From: Flavivirga amylovorans
GTDB taxonomy: Bacteria; Bacteroidota; Bacteroidia; Flavobacteriales; Flavobacteriaceae
Length of the DNA: 64,000 nt
Assembly: GCF_030540875.1 (NCBI RefSeq)
Contig: NZ_JAUOEM010000004.1
Span: 383,533 to 447,532 of the forward strand
Direction of reading: 5' to 3'
This document shows, piece by piece, positions 37,108 to 44,557 of the stretch. The notes beneath the pieces are model-generated. The model had not been told where the DNA came from. It saw only the letters and a program-made list of their open reading frames with translations, and did not search any database. Both the position numbers and the translations under genes were made by a program. Position 1 is the stretch's first letter, and each line of letters begins with the position of its first letter.

Positions 37108-37830
37108 TTATTCTTCAGAGCTGATTTTAATAAAGCTACAGGGCTTTATTTCAGACTGAATAATGGTTTTGGTTATAGAATTCATATATACGCCTTCAAA
37201 TATTGGATGTTTACTAGCACTTATAAAAAAATCAATGTTATTATTGAGTCTGGTATAATGAACAATTGATTTTTCATTTTTATAGAAAATATAGTCTTTA
37301 CAATTGCATGGCCTCTTAAATTCTCTTAGAACGATCTCTTGTGATTTATTTTCATTAACTACTTCAGAACATCGTACCTTTTTATAATGATCATTAACCC
37401 ATATCATGCAGTCTTTTTTGTAATATTTCGAAATAAATAATACTAGCATTATTATTAAAGGCAAGCAGGTGAATAAACCTATCTTTTTTATTTTAATCAG
37501 TTTGTTATTAATACTTATAATTTCTTTTCTTAGTTCATTCTTTACTATTTCGTATTCACGATTCTGCTGGAATTTCCTGTAATTTTCATGACCTAAATAT
37601 TGGCTTAGAATATTTAGATTATGTTCGCTTGGAGTTCTTCGTTCGCTTTTTTTATCTAAAATATAACCATCGTAATATCTGGTGAGAGTTCTTTCTGTAA
37701 TTTTTTCATTTAATACGTCTTCAAGATATCTTGAAATTCCATAAGCCTTCGTTTTTTTAGATGCTTTTATGGCTTTTACAAATACCAATTCAATTAATTC
37801 CTGAATTAATTCGTCTTTTCCTAGTTCCAC
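37108..37830 (-). CDS. membrane protein with possible N-terminal DNA-binding region
   Basis: 240 aa from a GTG start; no ATG is available upstream in frame. Residues 1-90 are helical and charged, and a stretch near 27-55 (YGISRYLEDVLNEKITERTL) resembles the helical N-terminal domain found in several Flavobacteriia regulators, which could be a helix-turn-helix. One transmembrane helix follows near 119-137 (IGLFTCLPLIIMLVLFIS), then a Cys-containing extracytoplasmic part (CMIWVN, CSEVV, CNCKDYIFY). A cytoplasmic DNA-binding region joined through one helix to a sensor domain would be a ToxR-like layout, but that is inference. It is divergent from the lipoprotein/kinase operon, and its upstream region carries a TGTCAA array. 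Confidence 0.65.
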   Translation of the reverse strand: MELGKDELIQELIELVFVKAIKASKKTKAYGISRYLEDVLNEKITERTLTRYYDGYILDKKSERRTPSEHNLNILSQYLGHENYRKFQQNREYEIVKNELRKEIISINNKLIKIKKIGLFTCLPLIIMLVLFISKYYKKDCMIWVNDHYKKVRCSEVVNENKSQEIVLREFKRPCNCKDYIFYKNEKSIVHYTRLNNNIDFFISASKHPIFEGVYMNSITKTIIQSEIKPCSFIKISSEE

Positions 37831-37893
37831 TATTATGTTCTTTTAAGGGTTTAATGTATTGTAGGTCAGCGCTTTAATTAAATTTGGTTTCTG

Positions 37894-37932
37894 TGTCAAA
37901 AAGATGTCAAAAAGTTGACAATAGCGTGTCAA
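37894..37932. promoter_or_regulatory. array of four TGTCAA half-sites at helical spacing
   Basis: TGTCAA at 37894 and 37905, its inverse TTGACA at 37915, and TGTCAA at 37927. The last two form a perfect palindrome (TTGACA-N6-TGTCAA, 37915-37932). Start-to-start distances are 11, 10 and 12 bp, so all sites face nearly the same side of the helix. They lie 64-102 bp upstream of the GTG at 37830. Confidence 0.6.
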
Positions 37933-38020
37933 CAATTGTTTTTAATAACCTTACGTAATTCGCTTCAGAATCAATTCAAGTTATATCGTGCTAACATAAT
38001 AAATGTGTAAAACTGAATTG

Positions 38021-38036
38021 TGCGGAAAACCGTAAA
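38021..38036 (+). promoter_or_regulatory. 16-bp CGG-N4-CCG motif, upstream copy
   Basis: TGCGGAAAACCGTAAA, a near-palindrome around CGG-AAAA-CCG. The exact reverse complement occurs at 40783-40798, just after the response regulator gene. It is a likely binding site of the LuxR-type regulator encoded between them; this is inferred. Confidence 0.6.
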
Positions 38037-38134
38037 GTGATAAACGAATGGTTGCATTGGGAAGTAATTATTTGTTATCACTATACAGTCTCCACTTCCC
38101 AAAACAACAAAAATTAATAACCCAAAAGGGGTTG
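38036..38134 (+). promoter_or_regulatory. structured leader upstream of the 53-residue lipoprotein gene
   Basis: Three inverted repeats: AGTGATAA (38036-38043) with TTATCACT (38075-38082); TTGGGAAGT (38057-38065) with ACTTCCCAA (38094-38102); AACCC (38119-38123) with GGGTT (38129-38133). The first two interleave, so in RNA they would be a pseudoknot or mutually exclusive hairpins. No ORF is present here. Confidence 0.45.
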
Positions 38135-38201
38135 CTGTTGCTGTAAACAAAGTTATCTGAGTAAAAGCTCGGACAGGGATCTCTTTGCAAAATTTTAAAT
38201 T

Positions 38202-38363
38202 ATGAAAACCATTTTATATGTATTTGTATTTCTTTTAATTGGAGCTAACTTTATGTCATGTACACCTCAAAACACGACTGATGCTGACGTACAAGGGATA
38301 AATATTCAAGATCTCCCAGATTGTTGTGGAGACGGAGGGAATATTCCTCCGCCAACGTCGTAA
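38202..38363 (+). CDS. 53-residue lipoprotein, possible signalling peptide precursor
   Basis: ATG at 38202 to TAA at 38361-38363. Residues 1-20 are a lipoprotein signal (KTILYVFVFLLIGANFMSC), with the predicted lipid-carrying cysteine at position 20. The mature part is about 34 residues, acidic, with a vicinal Cys pair and a Pro-rich end (DLPDCCGDGGNIPPPTS). It lies 41 bp before the histidine kinase gene, in the same direction, and is probably co-transcribed. No family recognised. The position suggests a ligand or regulator of the kinase; that is inference. Confidence 0.72.
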   Translation: MKTILYVFVFLLIGANFMSCTPQNTTDADVQGINIQDLPDCCGDGGNIPPPTS

Positions 38364-38404
38364 AAACTGATTGCTGAATAAAAATTAGTTATTACATTAG
38401 GGGA

Positions 38405-40078
38405 ATGAAATATACCATATTATCATTCCTCTTTTTTTTTGTTGTTAAAAATGGGTTTGGAGCTAAGGTTATTAACAGTAGGCAATTAGATAGCTTGAGC
38501 TATTATAGTCATATGGCCAATAATCCTACAACAGATTCAAGTCTTATAACAGCGTATGCTTTTTATGAACGAAAAAAAAATGAAAGTATTAAGTCAAATG
38601 ATACTGGATCTACAATTCGTCATTTAAGACAAATAGCTATTATACAGAATGAGTTAGGAGATTATTTTGGAGCCGAAATATCGGTTGTCGAGGCATTAAA
38701 ACTGCTGGAGACTATAAAGGATTCTAAGAATGTTATAAATAATAAGATTGGTTTGTATAACCAGTTAGGGCGAATTTATTTGGCGTTGTTAGATTATGAA
38801 GGAGCTATTAGATACTTTGATGAAGGGTTAAAGATCGCTAAGCTTAAAGATTACATTAATATTATTCAGAATAACAAGGCGTTGGTATATATCCGACAGC
38901 ATAGATATGAATTGGCCGAAAATGAATTTTTAAAAGTCTATAAAAATAGCCTTTTACAAGATGACAAAAAACAATTATCGAGAGCTTTAGATAATTTAGG
39001 GTTTGTTCAATCAAAACTCAATAAACCAGAAGGGGTAGAGAAATTAATGACAGCCTTGAAGCAGAGAATAGCCATAAAAGATAATGCAGGAATCTATTCA
39101 AGTTATAAGCATTTGGCAGAGATTTATAAAGATCGGGAAGATTTAGAAAAAGTTGCTTATTACGCTCATAAAGGCTATGAGGTAGCAAAAACGATTAATA
39201 GCCCATCCTTTATAAAAGATGCTTTGTCAGGCCTTATAAATTTAAATCAAGATAACAATATTGCTGAATACGTAAAAATTCTAGATAGCATAACTTTAGC
39301 AAAGCAAGTACAGGAGAATAAGTATGCTAAAATGAAATACGATTATACTGAAAAGGAGAAATTAGCAAAAGAGAATGAGCTTGCTAGAGAAAAGGAAAAA
39401 GGTTTAAAAATCTTTTATTTGTTTATAGCAGGTTTTATTTTATTGATATCAGTATTCTTATTCTTCATTTTAAAATCTAGACATAAAAAAGAGAATATCA
39501 AGAAAGTGTACAGGGCAGAAACGCGTATGTCTAAAAAAGTTCATGATGAGGTTGCAAATGATGTGTCAAGTCTTATGAGTTTTGTTGAAAATGATTTGGA
39601 AATTAAGGCAGATAAAAAGATAGAATTATTAGATGTTTTAGAAGATATTTATTTGCGTACACGAGATATATCGACTCAAACTGCTAGTATTGATTTAATT
39701 AATTTCACTGAAAGTCTTGAATATTTGCTAATTCAGCATAAGCGAAAAGGAACAAAAATTATTACGAATAAAATAAGTACTATTAATTGGTCAAAAGTTC
39801 CCGATCATAAAAAAATGGCCATTTTTAGAAGTGTTCAAGAGTTATTGGTTAATATGAAAAAGCATAGCCAAGCTAAAGTGGTGAGTTTAGTGTTTAAAGA
39901 AGATCGTCGTAAAAAGGAGATTATCTATTCAGATGATGGGATTGGTGTTTCAATAAAGGATGTTAAATTGAATGGATTGCTAAATGTGGAATCCCGTATT
40001 AATAATATTGGAGGAAGTTTTAATTTTATCACTTCAAAAGGAAACGGCTTTAAAGCTGTATTAAAGTTTAATAGTTAA
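38405..40078 (+). CDS. TPR-containing sensor histidine kinase
   Basis: 557 aa. Signal peptide (MKYTILSFLFFFVVKNGFGA), periplasmic TPR-like helices (about residues 70-300: YNQLGRIYLALLDYEGAIRY, ALVYIRQHRYELAENEFLKV, HLAEIYKDREDLEKVAYYAH), a coiled region, one transmembrane helix near 337-357, and a HisKA_3-like dimerisation helix with the phospho-acceptor H380 in KKVHDEVANDVSSLM. The ATPase domain has DDGIGVSIKDVKLNGLLNV and an N-box-like MKKHSQA. This is the LuxR-partner type of kinase widespread in Flavobacteriia. It is followed after 10 bp by its response regulator. Confidence 0.9.
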   Translation: MKYTILSFLFFFVVKNGFGAKVINSRQLDSLSYYSHMANNPTTDSSLITAYAFYERKKNESIKSNDTGSTIRHLRQIAIIQNELGDYFGAEISVVEALKLLETIKDSKNVINNKIGLYNQLGRIYLALLDYEGAIRYFDEGLKIAKLKDYINIIQNNKALVYIRQHRYELAENEFLKVYKNSLLQDDKKQLSRALDNLGFVQSKLNKPEGVEKLMTALKQRIAIKDNAGIYSSYKHLAEIYKDREDLEKVAYYAHKGYEVAKTINSPSFIKDALSGLINLNQDNNIAEYVKILDSITLAKQVQENKYAKMKYDYTEKEKLAKENELAREKEKGLKIFYLFIAGFILLISVFLFFILKSRHKKENIKKVYRAETRMSKKVHDEVANDVSSLMSFVENDLEIKADKKIELLDVLEDIYLRTRDISTQTASIDLINFTESLEYLLIQHKRKGTKIITNKISTINWSKVPDHKKMAIFRSVQELLVNMKKHSQAKVVSLVFKEDRRKKEIIYSDDGIGVSIKDVKLNGLLNVESRINNIGGSFNFITSKGNGFKAVLKFNS

Positions 40079-40088
40079 TGTTTTCATT

Positions 40089-40757
40089 ATGTTTCAAAAG
40101 GTTTTAATTGCAGAAGATCAGAATTCAATTCATAAAGGTTTAGAGAATATACTTAAGGATTTAAAAATTAAAGAAATAGCTACGGCTCAATATTGTGACG
40201 ATGCACTCTTGAAAATTAAAGCATCTTTAAATACGGCAAATCCAATTGAGCTTTTAATAACAGATTTATCTTTTAAGGAAGATCATCGAGATAGAACATT
40301 AACATCGGGGCAAGAATTAATACGAGCAGTCATGGATGTGCAACCTGAATTAAAGATTATTGTATTCTCAGTAGAGCATCGTATTGGCAAAATAAAAAAA
40401 TTGATAGAAGTTTCTAAAGTAGATGCTTATGTTGAGAAAGGACGAGAAGAATCAAGAGAGATGATAAAAGCAGTCCGAGCAGTGTTAAAAGACGAAATTT
40501 ATTACTCGCATAATCTGGCTCAATTAATTCGAAGTGCTGATGATATATCCCAAACAGATATATATGATGAATTACTTTTGCAATTATTAGCAAAGGGATT
40601 AAAAAGAAACCAAATTGCTTCATATTTTGAAGAAAAAGATTTACCTGCACGTAGTTTAAGAAGTATTGAAAAACGTATTAATAAGCTTAAAGTACTTTTC
40701 GATGCTAATACATCCGAACAACTCGTTGCTATTGCTATAGATAGAGGCATAATTTAG
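40089..40757 (+). CDS. LuxR/NarL-type response regulator
   Basis: 222 aa. Receiver domain with acidic pocket E9/D10 in VLIAEDQNSIHKGL, phospho-acceptor D59 in LLITDLSFKEDH and conserved Lys in VDAYVEKGREE. The C-terminal helix-turn-helix region (LLQLLAKGLKRNQIASYF, RSLRSIEKRINKLKVLF) is a divergent GerE/LuxR-like domain. It is phosphorylated by the adjacent kinase and presumably binds DNA; the 16-bp motif flanking the operon is the obvious candidate site. Confidence 0.88.
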   Translation: MFQKVLIAEDQNSIHKGLENILKDLKIKEIATAQYCDDALLKIKASLNTANPIELLITDLSFKEDHRDRTLTSGQELIRAVMDVQPELKIIVFSVEHRIGKIKKLIEVSKVDAYVEKGREESREMIKAVRAVLKDEIYYSHNLAQLIRSADDISQTDIYDELLLQLLAKGLKRNQIASYFEEKDLPARSLRSIEKRINKLKVLFDANTSEQLVAIAIDRGII

Positions 40758-40782
40758 ATTATTTTAAAACTATTTTTTTGTA

Positions 40783-40798
40783 TTTACGGTTTTCCGCA
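40783..40798 (-). promoter_or_regulatory. 16-bp CGG-N4-CCG motif, downstream copy
   Basis: TTTACGGTTTTCCGCA on the plus strand, the exact inverse of the copy at 38021-38036. It starts 26 bp after the response regulator stop. Confidence 0.6.
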
Positions 40799-40799
40799 T

Positions 40800-40827
40800 A
40801 AAACTATTGTTTAATAATAATAGTTTT
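40800..40827 (+). terminator. weak hairpin after the response regulator
   Basis: AAAACTATT pairs with AATAGTTTT around a 10-nt AT-rich loop. There is no GC-rich stem and only a short T-run, so terminator activity is uncertain. Confidence 0.35.
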
Positions 40828-40975
40828 GAAATGCTATTAATGATTATCAATAATTATCATAAGCAAAAATAACTATTGGCATGGGTTAGAGCGTGCGTTT
40901 CGTTATCATGCTTGGGGGTTGATTGATTTTAGAAGTGTTTTAGGTTTACATATAATTAATTTTTAAGAATAAAAT

Positions 40976-41281
40976 ATGGAAAGAAAGCCAAACACGGATA
41001 AAGTTGGTAAAAAGTGGAGTGAATTTCAAAAAGTGGCAGTTTGGAAAAAAGGAAAGGTCATTTCTGGGATAGATGCAGATATTTGTAGAAATGACGAGTT
41101 AGGAAAAAGAATAAAATGGGGGCATCACGGTAATAGAGAATCTTCTTATGGGTGGGAAATTGACCATATAAACCCCGTATCAAATGGTGGAGCCGACAAT
41201 ATTGATAATTTACAGCCTCTTCATTGGAAAAATAATACTGAAAAAGCAGATAAGCTAGACTGGATAGAAGTCCTTAAATGA
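40976..41281 (+). CDS. HNH endonuclease
   Basis: 101 aa, single domain. HNH motif: WEIDHINPVSNGGADNIDNL followed by QPLHWKNNTEKADK. The first His (IDH), the Asn pair and the last His (LHW) are all present. Basic N-terminus (MERKPNTDKVGKKWSEFQK). Such stand-alone HNH proteins are found in mobile elements and defence regions; the target is unknown. It opens the accessory patch that ends with the Abi gene. Confidence 0.88.
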   Translation: MERKPNTDKVGKKWSEFQKVAVWKKGKVISGIDADICRNDELGKRIKWGHHGNRESSYGWEIDHINPVSNGGADNIDNLQPLHWKNNTEKADKLDWIEVLK

Positions 41282-41435
41282 AATAAGATAGTTACTATCC
41301 ATATTTCAAGGAAAGCACCAGTATGTAAGGTGTCGTGAACATGATTTTTAAGACATTTCAACACTTTTTGTGTTAAGTATAGCAAATACTAGATGCAATA
41401 ACTTTAAATTCTATGTGTGTTTAGTGTTCCTATTT

Positions 41436-41942
41436 CTACCACAAAAAACCATAGATGGCAGAAAGAATAATAAGAATTATGTACGCTATCATGTTAAAAG
41501 ATTTTTCAGTTTTAAAAATTTGAGGATCAAGTACAATGGCTTTTCTATTATTGGTTTTATTAGAAAATACAAAATACAGACAAACAACATTCATAAATAA
41601 AAGTAATGCACCAAACCAAGAGGGAAGAATAATATCATTAGTGAATATTCTAAGAACAAATGGAATGGAGGTTAGTAACATCGTACCGAGAATAACCAAT
41701 GCAGATTTCGAATCTGTTTTTTTGTCTACAGAATAAGGTTTATCAAGATAAGATAAAGAAACTATTAGCGTGGATAATACAACAAACGAAATAGTCATAC
41801 GGTAGAAAAAAGGTAAATCAGTCATCAAAAATAACCCTATGGACAAAGGGATACATAATAGTGCAACCCATAGTGCTGCTTTTGCACTGGTTCGTTTCCA
41901 AAACATGCCAAATATAATAGCAACAAACGCACCAGGACTTAT
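41436..41942 (-). pseudogene. 3' fragment of a sodium:solute symporter gene
   Basis: The C-terminal quarter of an SSS transporter reads from SPGAFVAIIFGMFWKRTSAKAAL to an intact end (AIYGFLW then stop). The N-terminal part is missing: upstream of the Ser-Pro-Gly (near 41935-41945) the sequence turns into the opposite-strand transposase remnant. About 168 residues are left, with four to five membrane segments. It does not belong to the symporter at 31699, which is complete and only distantly similar. Non-functional. Confidence 0.8.
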
Positions 41943-42351
41943 AGAACGAAACGGCAAAGTCGTTCTAAAACATGTTCCTAGTGCTGATCTAAATAATGTA
42001 GGCAAGCTTATTAGTAAGCACGTTCCTAAAGGTTCTACTATATATTCTGATGAAGCACCAGTATATAATCACTTGAAAAAGTTTTATACGCATGACAATG
42101 TTAAGCATTCACTTAATATTTATGTTGAGGGTTCTGTACATACCAATACTATTGAAAACTTTTGGAGTGTTTTAAAGCGTGGTTTATATGGTATATATCA
42201 CCAAGTAAGCGATAAACATTTAGAACGCTATTTAGATGAATTTAGCGCACGTTTTAATACTATAGATTTGTCTAGTCAACAGCGTTTTGAAAAGTTTTTG
42301 GTGGATAGTGAGAGTGTTTTGAGTTATAAAAGGTTAACCTTAAAACACTAA
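41941..42351 (+). pseudogene. 3' fragment of an IS1595-family transposase
   Basis: In-frame from IERNGKVVLKHV at 41941 to a stop at 42351. This is the C-terminal part of an IS1595/ISXO2-like DDE transposase: GSTIYSDEAPVYNHL (an acidic catalytic residue), HTNTIENFWSVLKRGLYGIYH (the N/E region), YLDEFSARFN. The N-terminal half including the zinc-binding and first catalytic residues is absent. The join to the truncated symporter is abrupt, as expected from an IS-adjacent deletion. No clear terminal repeat was seen downstream. Confidence 0.85.
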
Positions 42352-42426
42352 AATTAATTCTCATACTCAAAGGGTTAAATGACTGACAATGTGATTTTTA
42401 TAATTTATTAAATGTTAAAATTTATC

Positions 42427-42460
42427 AAAAAAAGGGTAAAAAAGGGTAAAAAAGGGGTAA
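42427..42460. repeat. phased A-tract tandem repeat upstream of the Abi gene
   Basis: 10-bp unit AAAGGGTAAA repeated exactly twice (42431-42450), then AAAGGGGTAA. It gives A-tracts separated by one helical turn, which is the classic arrangement for intrinsically bent DNA. It ends 7 bp before a TATATTTG. Confidence 0.7.
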
Positions 42461-42467
42461 ATTTTTG

Positions 42468-42475
42468 TATATTTG
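42468..42475 (+). promoter_or_regulatory. -7 element of the Abi gene promoter
   Basis: TATATTTG fits TAnnTTTG. The expected -33 TTG is replaced by the A-tract repeat. Transcription would start near 42482, downstream of the TTG at 42465, so that codon cannot be the start. Confidence 0.5.
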
Positions 42476-42548
42476 TACACAACAAACCACTCCCGCCTAT
42501 CTACGATGCGCATTAGGAGTGGTAATTTATTTTATAGCCTTACTTAAA

Positions 42549-43574
42549 TTGAAGATATACGTTAAACCACCTCTTTCTTATCAAGAGCAATTAGATAAAC
42601 TCATTGAACGCGGTTTAACTGTAGAGCATCCAGATAAAGCACTTCACTTATTAGAAAATTTAAGTTACTATAGATTAAGCGGATATCTTTATCCTATGCT
42701 CTCTGAACCAAAGGAAGCGCATAAATTCAAGGAAAACAGTACTCTTGAAAATGCTTTTAAAATATATTGTTTTGATAGAGAATTAAAGCAATTACTATCT
42801 AGTGAAATAGAAAAAATAGAAGTGTCTTTCAGAGCGAAAATAACATATGTTCTTTCGCATAAGTATGATGCTTTTTGGTATACTTATGAAAGGTTATTTA
42901 AATCAAATGATACGCATAGAAGAAGTTTAGATAGTACTTATGCTATGGTTAACGAAAGTACTGAGGACTTTGCAATAAAATTTAAACAAAACTATGTGAA
43001 TACTTATTTACCTAGTTGGATGGCGTTAGAAATAGTTACTTTCACGCATCTTTCTAAACTATACAGTAATCTTATAGACTCATCTGCTAAAACCGAGATT
43101 GCTGCCTTTTATGGAGTTAATACTCCTATTTTAGAAAATTGGTTAATGATAATAACTTATACTAGAAATATTTGTGCTCATCACTCACGTTTTTGGAATA
43201 GAAGATTGTCTTATAAATTATCTAAATTTAAAAAGCAGCCAATTTATGATTGGGTTGACATGACAGATATTCCAAAAAACTCGTCTTATGCTTATATTTG
43301 TATAGTTAAATATTTATCAGATAGAGTAAACCCTAAAAATACCTTTAAAGAAAAAATACTTGGTCTTTTAGATAAATATCCAAATATAGATAATTATAAA
43401 GGAATGTCATTTCCTCAAGATTGGAGAGAACAACCTTTATGGAAAAATAATTTAAACAATACTGCTTTGGTTAAAGAAAAAGAACAAAAACCTAAAGAAG
43501 AACCTTTAAAAATAAACACTTCTTTAGACGACGTATTAAAAGCTTCCATTCCTAAGCCAAAAGAAAAGGAATAG
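42549..43574 (+). CDS. Abi_2 (AbiD/AbiF) abortive infection protein
   Basis: 341 aa from a TTG at 42549, chosen because it lies downstream of the likely promoter and begins just before the conserved Abi_2 start (KIYVKPPLSYQEQLDKLIER). Other Abi_2 features: LLENLSYYRLSGYLYPM, LKQLLSSEIEKIEVSFRAKI, PSWMALEIVTFTHLSKLY and RNICAHHSRFWNRRL. The last contains an R-x4-H motif of HEPN ribonucleases. Family members block phage propagation, probably by RNA cleavage upon infection. The C-terminal 60 residues are Lys/Glu/Pro-rich and look disordered. Acquired recently by its context (HNH gene, IS remnant). Confidence 0.88.
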   Translation: MKIYVKPPLSYQEQLDKLIERGLTVEHPDKALHLLENLSYYRLSGYLYPMLSEPKEAHKFKENSTLENAFKIYCFDRELKQLLSSEIEKIEVSFRAKITYVLSHKYDAFWYTYERLFKSNDTHRRSLDSTYAMVNESTEDFAIKFKQNYVNTYLPSWMALEIVTFTHLSKLYSNLIDSSAKTEIAAFYGVNTPILENWLMIITYTRNICAHHSRFWNRRLSYKLSKFKKQPIYDWVDMTDIPKNSSYAYICIVKYLSDRVNPKNTFKEKILGLLDKYPNIDNYKGMSFPQDWREQPLWKNNLNNTALVKEKEQKPKEEPLKINTSLDDVLKASIPKPKEKE

Positions 43575-43735
43575 CATCGGTTTTGACCGTAAGTTAGAGT
43601 TAAGCGTTACGCTAACATTAACTAGTGCGACACGTTATTTGAGATAATACACCTTTAATTTGATTTATTCGGCAAGATGCTCACGCTCTGGAAATCTGAA
43701 TAAGTAGATTCTATACGTGGATTAAAGGACTTCGC

Positions 43736-44296
43736 TCAAAAAAATAGCCGTTCTGGGCTAGATTCAAAAACTATTCTTGTTTGTGGTAAGTTGTATATAG
43801 ATGCCGAAAAACTTAATGCTAACCCTATAATTTGAATGGTGATTATTGATACTTTTATAATCCAATATTCTATATAAGCAAAAGAATTTTCAGTAAGAAA
43901 ATAGTGATCCCTTAAAGTTAAATCTCCCAGCAAAATGTAGTACGATTTTATGAAAAAATAGCAAAACATAATACAAAAAAACATGAATAATAACTGAAAT
44001 GCTTTTTTATGAGATAAAGGCTTCACATTGTGAGAGATTAAGGTTAGTTTGTAAAGTGCAATTGGTGTGAATGCTGACCAAGGGAGGTAAGCAAGGGTGA
44101 AATTTGGAGAATAAAAAAATAGATTAAATAAGCCAACATAGTTAAATAAATCTAATACAATAGATAGTACAAGTGTGCTATACCAAAGCGTTAATTTTTT
44201 GTCGGAATAAGAAAGAAGTAAAATATATAAAAGAAACAAATTAAGCAGCCCGAAAATATGATAATGCTTTAATATTTCTGACAGGATATGAGACAT
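43736..44296 (-). CDS. multi-pass membrane protein, possibly truncated
   Basis: 186 aa with about five transmembrane helices (ILLLSYSDKKLTLWYSTLVLS, AFQLLFMFFCIMFCYFFI, YWIIKVSIITIQIIGLALSF). It resembles the membrane sensor half that in Flavobacteriia often precedes an AraC or LytTR DNA-binding domain, but no such domain follows. The final residues (SSPERLFF) look like read-through into intergenic sequence, so the gene may have lost its 3' part next to the accessory patch. Function unknown. Confidence 0.55.
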   Translation of the reverse strand: MSHILSEILKHYHIFGLLNLFLLYILLLSYSDKKLTLWYSTLVLSIVLDLFNYVGLFNLFFYSPNFTLAYLPWSAFTPIALYKLTLISHNVKPLSHKKAFQLLFMFFCIMFCYFFIKSYYILLGDLTLRDHYFLTENSFAYIEYWIIKVSIITIQIIGLALSFSASIYNLPQTRIVFESSPERLFF

Positions 44297-44557
44297 TCTA
44301 CTAATCTAGTATTTAAATTAAAATGTTGAATTTAATATAATTTATTTAATCTTAAATAGAATAATGAACCTTGTGTTATGCATATATAAGAGTTTGTGGT
44401 ACAAAATAGTTTTTTGATAAGCTAAATGAAAGAATAATATCGGATTTGACAGAAAAAGTATTTAACTTGATACCATGAAATAGCTAATTTAACCTCCAAT
44501 TAACTGATTAAACATAAGTGCTAACAAGGCTTGTTTAATTTTAAGAATAATGTGTCT

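Noticed and set aside
41839-41940. Upstream part of the plus-strand frame leading into the IS1595 remnant
   Set aside because: Its translation is the antisense of the symporter fragment; transposase similarity begins only at 41941.
42427-42460. Tandem AAAGGGTAAA repeat considered as a CRISPR-like array
   Set aside because: The unit is 10 bp without spacers; it fits phased A-tracts at a promoter.
42465-42548. TTG at 42465 as the start of the Abi gene
   Set aside because: It overlaps the -7 promoter element, and the extra 28 residues do not resemble the Abi_2 family.
43594-43622. GTTAAGCG/CGCTAAC palindrome downstream of the Abi gene as an attachment site
   Set aside because: A similar GTTAGAG start occurs near 40886, but the match is too short to define boundaries of an island.
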